Below, in pieces: positions 18,001 through 26,590 of a stretch of 27,837 nucleotides of DNA. A model generated the notes under the pieces. The model was not told where the DNA came from, made no database searches, and saw only the letters and a list, made by a program, of their open reading frames with translations. This DNA is from JBEKYD01 sp049509915 (GTDB lineage Bacteria > Acidobacteriota > Terriglobia > Bryobacterales > Bryobacteraceae): assembly GCA_049509915.1 (NCBI GenBank), contig JBEKZL010000062.1, positions 1 to 27,837 on the forward strand. Reading direction: 5' to 3'. Position 1 is the stretch's first letter, and each line of letters starts with the position of its first letter. A program made the position numbers and the translations under genes.

Positions 18001-19827
18001 CTATTTCGGTTCCCCCCGCCCGTCGAACCGGCCGCTCGCCGCCAAGGCGTCGCGCAGGCGGCCCCGGTTCGGGCCGGCTTTTTCCGCGGCGGCCGCGATG
18101 GTGCGGATCGCCTCCTCCGGCGCGGTTTCGGCGGGTAAACGGAAGATCCACGGCAGATTCACGGCAGTCAGGCTGGTATCGGCGGAAAGCGCTACCACCG
18201 GAAGGAAGACTTTAGCGGCCAGTTGCTCCGCCAGGTGGCTGGCATCGCGGCCCACCGCAAGCACGCCCACCGCGTTGCCGCGGTAAAGCAAATCGACCAG
18301 CTCGGTGGACGCTTGTCCCCAGGGCTTGTCCGCGTCCACCGGCGCCAGCAGATACCGGTCTCCGAAAGGCGCCAGCGCCGCCCGCACCGCCGGGGAGGAC
18401 GCGATCGCCGCCGCCGCCGGCCCGAACAGCACCAGGCGCATGGACCCGCCAGGCAAATCGGCCAACGGCGGGCCGGCATAAGCCACGCCGCCTTCGCCCA
18501 CGCGGGCGTAAGCCTTCTCCATCCCGTAACGGCGGTAACCGATGCCGCCATTGTGAACCGTCGCCAAATATAGCGGGACCACGTTCTTGGAATTGGGATC
18601 GAAGACCATCTGGCCCGTCACTCCCTTATAGCCTTCCAGGCCCGCCAGCGCGTCGCGGATCTTGCCGCGATTCAATCCCGCGCGGCAGATTGCGGCCAGC
18701 AGGACGTTCATGGTGTCGTAGGCCAGCGACGCAAATACTTCAGGCTGGCGGTCGAAGCGCTTGGCGAAACGCGAACGGAAACTCGTCCAGAGGGGATCGT
18801 CGCGCGTCGGGTCGTATGGAAACACCGCCTCCATCCCCTCGGCGGCCGCGCCGGCTGCCGACAGCAGCGTATCTCCCATGCTCCGGTAACTGCCAAAGAC
18901 CCGCTGCGTCATTTTCAGTTCGCGCATCTGTTGGAGGATCGCCGCGGTGGGCGCCTGATCTCCCCAGATCACAATGGCCTGCGCGCCCGAATCGGCGATG
19001 ATACCGAGAGACCGGCGAAAATCCGTGCTCCCCGGAAGATACTTTTGTTCGATGACGACAGGATGGCCCAGGCGCCGCGCCGCGTCGCGAAACTTTAGAA
19101 CGCCGAAGCGGCCGTAGCGGTCGTTTACGCGCAGCAGGGCCACGCGCGTCAGGCCCAGGTCGGTGTAGATGCGCCGCGCCAGGGTATAGCTTTGTACGCG
19201 GTCGTCCTGAATCGTGGTGAGGTACCAAGGGACGATGGTCTCCGGAATGGTGGGATCGGTGGAGGCCGAGTTCACGATCGGCAGTTCGGCCTTGAGGCTG
19301 ACACGCAGCGCGATATGGGTGGAATCGGCGCCGAGGGAGCCCAGCATTGCCCAGACCTTCTCGTCGTACACCATCTTGACGATCTCGTTGCTGGACGCGC
19401 CCCACAGCGCCTGGTCGTTGTGAATCATCAGGCGGAACGGCTTGCCGCCATAGCCTCCGCGGGCATTGGCCTCTTCGACAGCCAGCCGCGCGCCATTCAG
19501 CATCATCTGGCCGAGTGCCTGGTCGGGGTGGTTCTCGATCGGCCCCAGAAAGCCGATGCGCACCTCATCCACGTCCTGGGGTTTCAGCGTGACCGCATCC
19601 CGCGCGGCGCCGTTGTACTCTACCTGCGTCTGGTAGAACTCATAGTAAGGCGCGGCGAAATTGCCGTAGGGCCGCATGTCTTCGGGCGTGTTGGCGTAGG
19701 GGCGGACTTCGCGCTTGGCGGGCGGACCAGGCGGATCAGTCCCGCAGCTACAGGCGGCGGGAACCTGGCCCAGCATTTGACCGCAGAAAGCCGCGGCGGC
19801 CAGCAGAAGGCGGATCCAAGGTGACAT
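18001..19827 (-). CDS. Branched-chain amino acid type substrate-binding protein with extra C-terminal lobe
   Basis: 608 residues, longer than the usual 380-420 for the Peripla_BP_6 (LivJ-like) family. A GTG at 19833 is also in frame, but ATG 19827 is better placed, with AAGGAG 5 nt upstream. The N-terminus MSPWIRLLLAAAAFCG is a signal peptide; VPAACSC could be a weak lipobox. The binding domain spans about 88-435 (VRIGFLGPIENHPDQALGQ, GGYGGKPFRLMIHND, LPIVNSASTDPTIPE, FASLAYDTMNVLLAA). Residues about 455-600 form a second, incomplete periplasmic-binding-like lobe (LPVVALSADTSLTAVNLPW). No permease or ATPase gene is nearby, so it may be a sensor or scavenging partner rather than part of a local transporter. 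Confidence 0.88.
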   Translation of the reverse strand: MSPWIRLLLAAAAFCGQMLGQVPAACSCGTDPPGPPAKREVRPYANTPEDMRPYGNFAAPYYEFYQTQVEYNGAARDAVTLKPQDVDEVRIGFLGPIENHPDQALGQMMLNGARLAVEEANARGGYGGKPFRLMIHNDQALWGASSNEIVKMVYDEKVWAMLGSLGADSTHIALRVSLKAELPIVNSASTDPTIPETIVPWYLTTIQDDRVQSYTLARRIYTDLGLTRVALLRVNDRYGRFGVLKFRDAARRLGHPVVIEQKYLPGSTDFRRSLGIIADSGAQAIVIWGDQAPTAAILQQMRELKMTQRVFGSYRSMGDTLLSAAGAAAEGMEAVFPYDPTRDDPLWTSFRSRFAKRFDRQPEVFASLAYDTMNVLLAAICRAGLNRGKIRDALAGLEGYKGVTGQMVFDPNSKNVVPLYLATVHNGGIGYRRYGMEKAYARVGEGGVAYAGPPLADLPGGSMRLVLFGPAAAAIASSPAVRAALAPFGDRYLLAPVDADKPWGQASTELVDLLYRGNAVGVLAVGRDASHLAEQLAAKVFLPVVALSADTSLTAVNLPWIFRLPAETAPEEAIRTIAAAAEKAGPNRGRLRDALAASGRFDGRGEPK

Positions 19828-19866
19828 GTTCACTCCTTCGCTAAGTAAGTCATTTCGGAATTACGA

Positions 19867-19896
19867 CCACGTATCGGGCAACCACGTAACGGGCAA
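19867..19896. repeat. Tandem 15-bp direct repeat
   Basis: Two adjacent copies, CCACGTATCGGGCAA and CCACGTAACGGGCAA, differ at one base. They abut the left arm of the long inverted repeat at 19894-19961, so they may be a by-product of its insertion or replication slippage. Confidence 0.7.
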
Positions 19897-19961
19897 CCGC
19901 TCCCTGACGGTCGCGGCTTGGTTTCCCGCGTTTCCGAGCCGCGACCGTCAGGGAGCGGTTG
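19894..19961. repeat. Long inverted repeat element with perfect 25-bp arms
   Basis: The left arm at 19894-19918 begins CAACCGCTCCCTGACGG. The right arm at 19937-19961 is its exact reverse complement, and the loop is 18 nt. It sits in the spacer between RidA and the substrate-binding protein and would form a very stable RNA hairpin if transcribed. From memory, related intergenic palindromes occur in many copies in Solibacter-like genomes; copy number cannot be checked here. Confidence 0.85.
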
Positions 19962-19976
19962 TAGACATGAGACAGA

Positions 19977-20480
19977 TCATCTTTCAGCAGTCTCTGCGTC
20001 GGCCGCGCGGAAGACCGCGATGGCTTCGATCTCTACCAGCAGGTCGGGACGGCACAGGATCGCCTGGATTCCAGTGGAAGCGGGCAGCGGGTCGAGCGCC
20101 TGCTCGCGATAGAACTCGGTGCGTTCCTCGTTGAAAGCGGCATAGTCGCGCTCGATATCGCGCAGGTAGCAGGTGGTGCGCACAATATCCTTCCAGGTGG
20201 CGCCCTCCGATTCCAGCAGGGCCGTAATATTGGCGAAGGTGCGGCGAATCTGGGCGCGGAAATCGCCCGCATAAAGAGTCTCGCCGTTCGCCCCGATGGA
20301 GGCGGTCCCGGAAATCAGCAACACCGTCACGTTGCCGAAGTTGAGCCGCAGGCCGCGCGAAAAAGAGCTCGGCCGATCGTAATCGTAGGCTTCATTGAGG
20401 GCGCGAGAAGCGCAAACCGCCCGCTTCTCGATGGAGGTGGCGCCCGCCACTTCAGCCAGTGCTTCCGAAATGCTTATCAT
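19977..20480 (-). CDS. RidA/YjgF/YER057c family protein
   Basis: 167 residues. The open frame runs to 20543, but ATG 20480 is chosen. It has AAGGAG 9 nt upstream and forms a 4-nt ATGA overlap with the preceding gene. The RidA core covers about 48-160: LLISGTASIG, QIRRTFANITALLESEGATWKDIVRTTCYL, and the C-terminal CRPDLLVEIEAIAVF, whose Arg lies close to the substrate-contacting Arg of RidA. The N-terminal 45 residues are longer than in canonical RidA (about 130 residues). RidA proteins hydrolyse reactive enamine/imine intermediates, but many relatives have other or unknown roles. No signal peptide, so it is cytoplasmic, unlike its exported neighbours. Confidence 0.88.
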   Translation of the reverse strand: MISISEALAEVAGATSIEKRAVCASRALNEAYDYDRPSSFSRGLRLNFGNVTVLLISGTASIGANGETLYAGDFRAQIRRTFANITALLESEGATWKDIVRTTCYLRDIERDYAAFNEERTEFYREQALDPLPASTGIQAILCRPDLLVEIEAIAVFRAADAETAER

Positions 20481-21559
20481 TTTGTTGTCTCCTTTTGCTT
20501 CATTCGAATTCCGTGACTGACCCCGTGGGCCGTGGCCACCCACAGATCGTCACCCTGAAAGTCCACCGCCAGGATGTAGTTATGGGACGGAGCCGTAGTC
20601 ACGGCAATGGACGTGATCTTGCCCTGCGCATCGCGCACAGTCATCTCCGGCGCTTTGGTATCGAGAGCCGGCCGGTAGACGGACCAGTTCGTGCCGTCGT
20701 AGTAGGCCAGCCCCTTGTCGGTTGCAAACCAGGCCCGGGTGCCATCCACCGCCTTCACCTGGTTCAAGAAATTGCTCGGCAGGCCGCTGTCCTTATCCAG
20801 AAAATTCTTCCAGTAGCGTCCGTCGTAGCGGCTGGCGCCGAAGTAAGTGGCTACCCAGAGCACGTGGTCTTTCTCCGCCCAACTTACCGAGGTAGTCACT
20901 TCGTGAATCAGCCCCTGGTCCTTGAGCAGCACGATCTCTGTCTCGCCATCGGGGTCGTTGTAATCCTTCCATCGGCCGGTTGCGACGTCGTACTCCAGCA
21001 CTCCGCCGCCCCACACCGCGTAATACACCTTCTCGGCTCCGGCCGAAACCCCATAAGTCCAGATCTCGTACATCGGCGTGTTGCGCTCGTTGAAGTGCCG
21101 CCATTGACCGGTCTTCACGTCCAGGCGCGCGCCGCCGGCCGCCGTGGCTACCCACACCGAGTCGCCTTGCACGGCCACGCCATAAACCACGTCGTTCGGC
21201 AGCCCGCTATTGAGCTGAGTGTAGTTGTCGAAGCGCCCGGCCGAGAACCGGCTCAAACCGCCCATGGTCGCCGCCCATACGTCGCCCGTGCGCGGGTCCA
21301 CGTCCACCGAGAGCACGGCGCGGTGCGCCAGCCCATCTTGGGTGCCGTAAACCTTCCATTGGCCGTTCCGATAGAGAGCCAGGCCGTTTTCGGTGGCCGC
21401 CCACACCTGTCCCCCATCCACCTTGATTTGAAAAACGTGATTGTCCGGCAGACCGTTCCCGGTGGTGAAGTTCTCCCATCGAAACCGCGGCATCTCCGGA
21501 GACCCGGCCACAGCCCCCGCCGCAAACATGAGGAACACCGCAAGATGCCTAGCCCGCAT
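20477..21559 (-). CDS. Exported Reg_prop-type β-propeller protein
   Basis: 360 residues from ATG 21559. A GTG further up at 21577 lacks a well-placed ribosome site. Residues 1-19 are a signal peptide (MRARHLAVFLMFAAGAVAG). The rest is a run of two-component-regulator-propeller repeats of the form GLPxNxVxxxxxDxxGxVWxATxxGLxxY, such as GNGLPDNHVFQIKVDGGQVW, SGLPNDVVYGVAVQGDSVWVAT and SGLPSNFLNQVKAVDGTRAWFAT. No kinase or regulator domain follows, so it is a stand-alone periplasmic propeller that may bind carbohydrate or partner proteins. It is 24 nt after the cytochrome gene and overlaps RidA by 4 nt. Confidence 0.85.
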   Translation of the reverse strand: MRARHLAVFLMFAAGAVAGSPEMPRFRWENFTTGNGLPDNHVFQIKVDGGQVWAATENGLALYRNGQWKVYGTQDGLAHRAVLSVDVDPRTGDVWAATMGGLSRFSAGRFDNYTQLNSGLPNDVVYGVAVQGDSVWVATAAGGARLDVKTGQWRHFNERNTPMYEIWTYGVSAGAEKVYYAVWGGGVLEYDVATGRWKDYNDPDGETEIVLLKDQGLIHEVTTSVSWAEKDHVLWVATYFGASRYDGRYWKNFLDKDSGLPSNFLNQVKAVDGTRAWFATDKGLAYYDGTNWSVYRPALDTKAPEMTVRDAQGKITSIAVTTAPSHNYILAVDFQGDDLWVATAHGVSHGIRMKQKETTK

Positions 21560-21583
21560 TGTTCTCACACTTTCCACCGCTTC

Positions 21584-23431
21584 TCATAGCGTTTTCAAAT
21601 ACTCGATCAGGTCGTTCAACTCATCCTTGGACAGGTCGTTGCTCACGCCGTGCCTGTCGTTAGGATTGAAAACCGTCCAGATCTCCTCCAGCGTGCGCGC
21701 CGATCCATCGTGCAGATAGGGCCCGGCCAGGACCACGTTCGTGAGTTGCGGAACATCCACCAGCGGAGAGCGGTCGGTGGGCTTTCCGGTTCCTACATTC
21801 GCCAACTGCTGGCTGGTATAGTGCGGGCCCGAGTGACACGCCAGGCATTGATTGGTATCGTCGATCGGCTTGCCGTTCTTATCGCGCGTGCGCTCGAAGA
21901 TGGCCTTGCCGCGCTCCTGCTGCGCCGTCAGTTCGCCGTCTTTGCGCCGGTACCGGTTGGGGCGCAGTGGAATCGACTTGACGAAGCTGACGATATCCGC
22001 CAGCTCAGCCTTGGAATAGCTCTGGGCCCGGTAGAAGTACTTCTCCGTGCGCGGTCCGCACTCGGTCTCCAGATCCGGATTGCTGCCGTTCCATTTGAAC
22101 GGACCCGTATCGGCGATATCTTCCAGCAGCCGGTTCTCCACGATGTCCACGCCGAACCCGTCCGGCTCCAGATCCCAAGCCAGCCCGTCTATGGTCCCTT
22201 CGATGTGACAGTTGGCGCATCCGAAGTGGCCCTGGAAAGCGAATCGCGCCGAGAAAAACAGCCGCTCTCCCCGCCGCTCGGCCGTGGCAGCCACCGCGTG
22301 ACCGAGCTCGATGGTCCGAGTCACCCGGTGCGCCGCCGTGTCGATCACCGAAATCGTATCGTCGTTCCGGTTGGCTACGTACAATCGACTGCCGTCCGGC
22401 GAGAGCGCCAACCCCTTGGGCGCGCGCCCCACCGGAATCCGGGCCGATACATAGTTCGCCGACGCGGAAAGGTCGTTGGCCATCCGGCGGCGCTCGTCCG
22501 GTGTAGCTGCGCGGATGTAAGCGACGAGCTTGGGAAGATCGATTGCCGTCACACTATCCGACCCCGTTGTGCTGACGAAAAGCTGCCGATCCCCCGGAGT
22601 GACCGCCAGGCCGAACGGGGGTGTGTAGTAGCGGTCCAACTCGTCGATGGGGATCTGCACCACCCCGCCGATATCCGCGCCGAATACCGCCAGCGAATTG
22701 CCGATCACCCAACCGTGCTCGACGTGCGCCAGCGGGATCAGGTTTTTCGGCCGCATTTCGGCCGCAATCGCCAACCGGCCGACGTGGGCGGTGGCTATGT
22801 GGAAGACGCCCGCGGCGTTCTCTAACTTCTCGCGCTCCACCACCATCTGCCGGCGGGTATCGATCACGGTGACTTCGGATTCGTTGGGAGACCGAAATGG
22901 CCCTGGCTGGGGGTAGATATGAGTGCAATACACGCGCTGGCCATCGGCGGAGAGCTCCAAATATGCCGCGCCACGCCCGGCCAGCAGCCGCTTGGTTTCG
23001 ACGCCGCGCGCGAGGTCGATCACCGAGATGTCGTTGCCGGTCCGGTTGGCGACGTAGAGGAACCGGCCTTGGGCATCGGCTACGGCAGCGTTGGGCTCAT
23101 ATCCGGTAGCCAGTTCCTTCACCACTTTGAACGATGCCGCATCGATGACCGATACCGTATCGCTCCATGAGTTCGCCACGTACAACTGCCGTCCGTTGAC
23201 CGAAAGCGTCACGCTCTTAGGGTGTTGGCCCACGCGCACCCGCCGCGCTACCGTGCCGGCATTTGCGTCCATTTCCACTACTTCGCCGGTTCCCTCGCAA
23301 ACCGCGTATAGCCGGCTCCCATCGGCCGATACCGCGATCTCGACCGGCGAGGGATACGCCGGAGCTGCAACTGGCGGAATGCGGTCCGCGGCAAAGCCGA
23401 GCAATGCGGTAGCGAACAAACCAATGGTCAT
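21584..23431 (-). CDS. YVTN β-propeller fused to di-heme cytochrome c
   Basis: 615 residues from ATG 23431. The open frame extends 53 codons further upstream, but only through the inverted-repeat element at 23443-23568, giving a non-protein-like Gly/Pro/Arg sequence, so that extension is rejected. Residues 1-15 are a signal peptide. YVTN-type blades fill about 25-395 (LYVANSWSDTVSVIDAA, LYVANRTGNDISVIDLA, LYVANRNDDTISVIDTA). The C-terminal part carries two heme sites, CANCH at 405 and CLACH at 529, plus TNVVLAGPYLHDGSARTLEE, a pattern of MauG/cytochrome c peroxidase-like proteins. Likely a periplasmic redox enzyme or electron carrier. Confidence 0.9.
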   Translation of the reverse strand: MTIGLFATALLGFAADRIPPVAAPAYPSPVEIAVSADGSRLYAVCEGTGEVVEMDANAGTVARRVRVGQHPKSVTLSVNGRQLYVANSWSDTVSVIDAASFKVVKELATGYEPNAAVADAQGRFLYVANRTGNDISVIDLARGVETKRLLAGRGAAYLELSADGQRVYCTHIYPQPGPFRSPNESEVTVIDTRRQMVVEREKLENAAGVFHIATAHVGRLAIAAEMRPKNLIPLAHVEHGWVIGNSLAVFGADIGGVVQIPIDELDRYYTPPFGLAVTPGDRQLFVSTTGSDSVTAIDLPKLVAYIRAATPDERRRMANDLSASANYVSARIPVGRAPKGLALSPDGSRLYVANRNDDTISVIDTAAHRVTRTIELGHAVAATAERRGERLFFSARFAFQGHFGCANCHIEGTIDGLAWDLEPDGFGVDIVENRLLEDIADTGPFKWNGSNPDLETECGPRTEKYFYRAQSYSKAELADIVSFVKSIPLRPNRYRRKDGELTAQQERGKAIFERTRDKNGKPIDDTNQCLACHSGPHYTSQQLANVGTGKPTDRSPLVDVPQLTNVVLAGPYLHDGSARTLEEIWTVFNPNDRHGVSNDLSKDELNDLIEYLKTL

Positions 23432-23442
23432 GTGACGCAAAA

Positions 23443-23568
23443 GGTGGGGCGGACCCCCTGGTCCGCGGCCGGCTCCCTGGCCGGCTCGCCGGGCGTGGCG
23501 AGCGCTTGATTGCCCGGGAGAAGAGCGAGTCCAGGCGGACCCGCGCGGACCAGGGGGTCCGCCCCACC
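23443..23568. repeat. 126-bp inverted repeat element with perfect 25-bp ends
   Basis: The left end at 23443-23467 (starting GGTGGGGCGGACCCCC) is the exact reverse complement of 23544-23568. Inside are smaller palindromes: GCCGGC copies near 23468-23486, and a CTCGCC/GGCGAG stem at about 23485-23502. It fills most of the 161-nt spacer between the CRTAC1 and YVTN-cytochrome genes. It has no open frame of its own and resembles a non-coding mobile or REP-like element. Confidence 0.82.
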
Positions 23569-23592
23569 AGCTATTCAGAGTCCCGCTCACCG

Positions 23593-25218
23593 CTACTTCT
23601 CCTCCACCGTGATCACGCGATCGGCCGGCACGTTATCGAGTGTTTGCACCGTGCCGCTTGGCCACGTGACAGTCAGCTTCCCGACGGCGGCCGCTTTTCC
23701 CAGCCCGAAATGCACTCTGCCGTCATCCTGCGAGAGGTAGCCGGAACCCGCGATGCGCTCGCGCCGTTGCCGCACGCCGCCGGCCAACACTTCGACCTGC
23801 GCGCCGATTCCGTCCCGATTGCTCTTCTTTCCCACCAAGCGGACGCCGATCCAGTGTCCCGTACCGGGCGTGGTGTTCCGCAGCAGCACTGCCGGGGCAC
23901 CCAGGTTGACGATGAACGCATCCATTCGCCCGTCATTGTCATAATCCGCGAAGGCCGCGCCCCGCCCTACCGATTTCACCGCGGTCTTGGTGGCGAAGAA
24001 CGCCCCCGCCGTCGACGACACATCTTCGAACTTCCATTTTCCCAGGTTACGGAAGACGGAGTGTTCCTGCGGAATCAGGTGGATCAGACCGCCGTGGACC
24101 ACGAACAGATCCGGCAGACCGTCGTTATCAAAGTCCTGCGCCGTGGTTCCCCAACTCACGTATTGCGCGGCCAGGTTCGAGATGCCTGCCTTCTCGGTGA
24201 TGTCCTCGAACTGAAGCCCGCCCAGGTTCCGGTACATGCGATTGTACTTGGAGTCCGAAATCCACAGATCCACTTTGCCGTCGCCGTCGAAGTCCGCCAA
24301 CACCGGCCCCATGGCGGAAGTGTTCTCGCCGTTTTGCCCGTATGCCACCCCGGCCTCGGTCGCCATCTCCTTAAAGGTGCCGTCCCTCTGGTTGTGGAAC
24401 AGAAAGTTTTCGGTCTTATCGTTGGCGACGTAGATATCGGGGTAGCCGTCGCCGTCGAAATCGGCGGCGGTCGCGCCCATCGTGCGGCCCTTGAAGGCGG
24501 CGATTCCGGACTTCGCCGAGACGTCGGTGAACGTCCCGTCGCAGTTGTTATGGAACAGCATGTTGGTCTGGGGCGGGTAGTCCAGCGGCCCGGGGTAGTT
24601 ATCCGCCGCGTAGAAAGTGCGATACTCCGGGTCGAACTTCACGTAGCGGCCCACGAACAGATCGACGCAACCGTCGCGGTCGTAGTCCAGCCATGCGGCC
24701 CCGATCGACCACCCCGGAACATTCAGTCCGGCCTTGGCCGTCACATCTTCGAACGTGCCATCGCCCCGATTGCGATAGAGGACTACGCGGCCATAGCCGG
24801 TGACCAACAGATCCTCGTTGCCGTCGTTGTCATAATCGGCCGCGATGGCCGCCATGCTGAACAGGTCCGGGGCCACGCCCGCCGCCGCGGTGACATCGGT
24901 AAACGTGCCGTCGCGATTATTCCGATAAAGATGGTTGTGGGGCATCGGGTCCGGCGCTTTACGCAGTGGGTACGGATGCATCCCCGGCCCCAATGGCCGC
25001 CCCGAAACGACGTACAAATCCTGGTAGCCATCGTTGTTGTAGTCGAACCAGACCGCGCCGGCGCCGGTCGATTCCAGCAACGACCCCAACTGTGCGGCGC
25101 CGAAGCTGTGCTGGAACGCGATTCCCGCCTTCCGGGTCACGTCTTCGAACCGGATGGGCCCCTGGACGGGCTCGGCGGCCGCGAAGAGCAAAATGGGAAC
25201 CAGCAGGCGAAATAGCAT
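23593..25218 (-). CDS. CRTAC1 family FG-GAP/ASPIC-UnbV protein
   Basis: 541 residues; AGGAG lies 6 nt before ATG 25218. Residues 1-15 are a signal peptide (MLFRLLVPILLFAAA). Seven intact calcium loops are visible (DYNNDGYQD, DYDNDGNED, DYDRDGCVD, DFDGDGYPD, DFDGDGKVD, DFDNDGLPD, DYDNDGRMD). An ASPIC/UnbV domain follows near the C-terminus (GKKSNRDGIGAQVEV, GSGYLSQDDGRVHFGLG). Unlike the two other CRTAC1 proteins here, the fifth loop is intact and the cysteine-bracketed insert is replaced by FYAADNYPGPLDYPPQ. It is therefore a different subgroup. It lies 8 nt after the mono-heme gene, so it is in the same operon. Confidence 0.93.
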   Translation of the reverse strand: MLFRLLVPILLFAAAEPVQGPIRFEDVTRKAGIAFQHSFGAAQLGSLLESTGAGAVWFDYNNDGYQDLYVVSGRPLGPGMHPYPLRKAPDPMPHNHLYRNNRDGTFTDVTAAAGVAPDLFSMAAIAADYDNDGNEDLLVTGYGRVVLYRNRGDGTFEDVTAKAGLNVPGWSIGAAWLDYDRDGCVDLFVGRYVKFDPEYRTFYAADNYPGPLDYPPQTNMLFHNNCDGTFTDVSAKSGIAAFKGRTMGATAADFDGDGYPDIYVANDKTENFLFHNQRDGTFKEMATEAGVAYGQNGENTSAMGPVLADFDGDGKVDLWISDSKYNRMYRNLGGLQFEDITEKAGISNLAAQYVSWGTTAQDFDNDGLPDLFVVHGGLIHLIPQEHSVFRNLGKWKFEDVSSTAGAFFATKTAVKSVGRGAAFADYDNDGRMDAFIVNLGAPAVLLRNTTPGTGHWIGVRLVGKKSNRDGIGAQVEVLAGGVRQRRERIAGSGYLSQDDGRVHFGLGKAAAVGKLTVTWPSGTVQTLDNVPADRVITVEEK

Positions 25219-25226
25219 AGCTTCTC

Positions 25227-26543
25227 CTAATCGGTCGGCTTATTCATGACCACCGGCTTCTGCGTATGCAAGAGAACCAGCGGGGCGATGTTCTCGGGTG
25301 CGCGTTCCGGACCGGCATGGCAGCCCACGCACACCCGCTGCTCTCCCTTGCGCGCCCAAAACCAACCTTTTTCGGCGGCAAGGCTCTTTCCCGCCCGGTC
25401 CAGCAACTCAAATCGCAGCGGCGATTCCGACGGCGCCTGCACGTAGAACGACCCGTCGGCTTCGACCGGCGCCTTGCCTAGCGCCACCGTTTCCCCGCGT
25501 CCATTCATCGACCACACACGCACTTCCGCCACCGAACCGGCCGGCACCCGCTCCGTTTTCGAAACGTAAGCGTTCAAGCACAACAAATTGGCCCCCACCC
25601 GGTCGCCCAGTCCCGAGGGGTGATACGGAACAGCAACCCGCGAGCGCACCGGTACCGGCTGGAAAGCGTTGGGGCCGGCCACTTTCATCGGCTGTGCCCC
25701 CGCCCGTGGCGGGAAACGGCAAATCCAATACGCGTCGGTGCCTCCAGCCCGATACGCCGCCAGCCACTCTCCGCTGTCAGCCTCCGCTACCGGCCCCATG
25801 TACTGGCCCTTCGGCAGCGCCACTTCCAATTGCCCCGCGCGCGCCGAAGTGAACCTTGCCAGCCCCGTGCCGGTCTGAAAAATCTCGTCCCCCGACGCCA
25901 GTTCCGCCGCCGAGTGACGGTCCGGCCCATGATCGCAACGCCGAGTCTCCACCCCCGACCCGTCCGGGTATACCGTCCAGAGGTCCCGAATCGCCGCCGG
26001 CGCCGCCGGAAACGCGGCTTCGAACAGCACCCGCCCGTCGCGCAGCATGGCGTCGGGAAGGAAGTTGCCTGGCAGGTAAGTCAGCCGCAGCGCGTTGCCG
26101 CCCCCGAGCGGGGCAATCTCGAGTTGGAATCCGCGCGCCGTCCTGCGGGCGTACACGAATTTTCCCTCGGCCGCATAAAACGGCCGGACCGAGTCTTCCG
26201 CGCCGAAGGTCACCTGCCGCGGTGCGCCGCCCGCCAGCGGAACTTCCCAGATCTGCCACAGCTGCCCGGCCTTCTCCTTGGCTGCGATCAGCACTGTGGT
26301 AGCGTCCGGAGAGAGCGCGGCATCCGCCGAAACCGCCAGCGTGGGAGCCAGCAGCCGCGATGTGGAGCCCGAAAGCACCTTTACCGCCGCGCCGCCGGGA
26401 AACCGGTCTCCCCCGCCGAGCGCGGCCTGAGGATCGTATTGCGGCGCTTCGGTATAGAGCAGCGCACCCGCTGGGGGCGCCGCTGCAGCCGAAAAGCTCA
26501 TCAGACACAAAATCGCCGCTTTCACCGACTTCACCGTTTCCAC
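25227..26543 (-). CDS. Hydrazine-synthase-alpha-like (HZS_alpha) mono-heme propeller protein
   Basis: About 438 residues. The open frame continues to 26786, but the upstream part is not protein-like. GTG 26543 precedes a signal peptide (KSVKAAILCLMSFSAAAA) and has AAGG 9 nt upstream; GTGs at 26534 and 26525 are alternatives. Residues about 40-290 resemble TolB-like blades (LSPDATTVLIAAKEK, QIWEVPLAGGAPRQVTFG). The C-terminal part has LLCLNAYVSKTE, VEADGSFYVQAPSESPLRFELLD and then CVGCH at 405-409. From memory, this arrangement matches proteins related to the middle/C-terminal region of the hydrazine synthase alpha subunit. Only one heme site is present and no other hydrazine synthase subunit is nearby, so hydrazine synthesis is not implied. 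It heads the operon. Confidence 0.8.
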   Translation of the reverse strand: METVKSVKAAILCLMSFSAAAAPPAGALLYTEAPQYDPQAALGGGDRFPGGAAVKVLSGSTSRLLAPTLAVSADAALSPDATTVLIAAKEKAGQLWQIWEVPLAGGAPRQVTFGAEDSVRPFYAAEGKFVYARRTARGFQLEIAPLGGGNALRLTYLPGNFLPDAMLRDGRVLFEAAFPAAPAAIRDLWTVYPDGSGVETRRCDHGPDRHSAAELASGDEIFQTGTGLARFTSARAGQLEVALPKGQYMGPVAEADSGEWLAAYRAGGTDAYWICRFPPRAGAQPMKVAGPNAFQPVPVRSRVAVPYHPSGLGDRVGANLLCLNAYVSKTERVPAGSVAEVRVWSMNGRGETVALGKAPVEADGSFYVQAPSESPLRFELLDRAGKSLAAEKGWFWARKGEQRVCVGCHAGPERAPENIAPLVLLHTQKPVVMNKPTD

Positions 26544-26590
26544 ACGAATGGACCTTGTTGTCCTAATTAAACTCAAAAGCGCCGTCCGCG

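Noticed and set aside
19867..19961. CRISPR-like repeats
   Set aside because: Only two short tandem copies and one inverted repeat; there are no regularly spaced repeats and no cas genes.
23432..23590. N-terminal extension of the YVTN-cytochrome
   Set aside because: It is encoded by the inverted-repeat element, is not protein-like, and the signal peptide begins at 23431.
25227..26543. Full hydrazine synthase locus
   Set aside because: Only an alpha-like region with one heme site is present; no beta/gamma subunits or hydrazine dehydrogenase are nearby.
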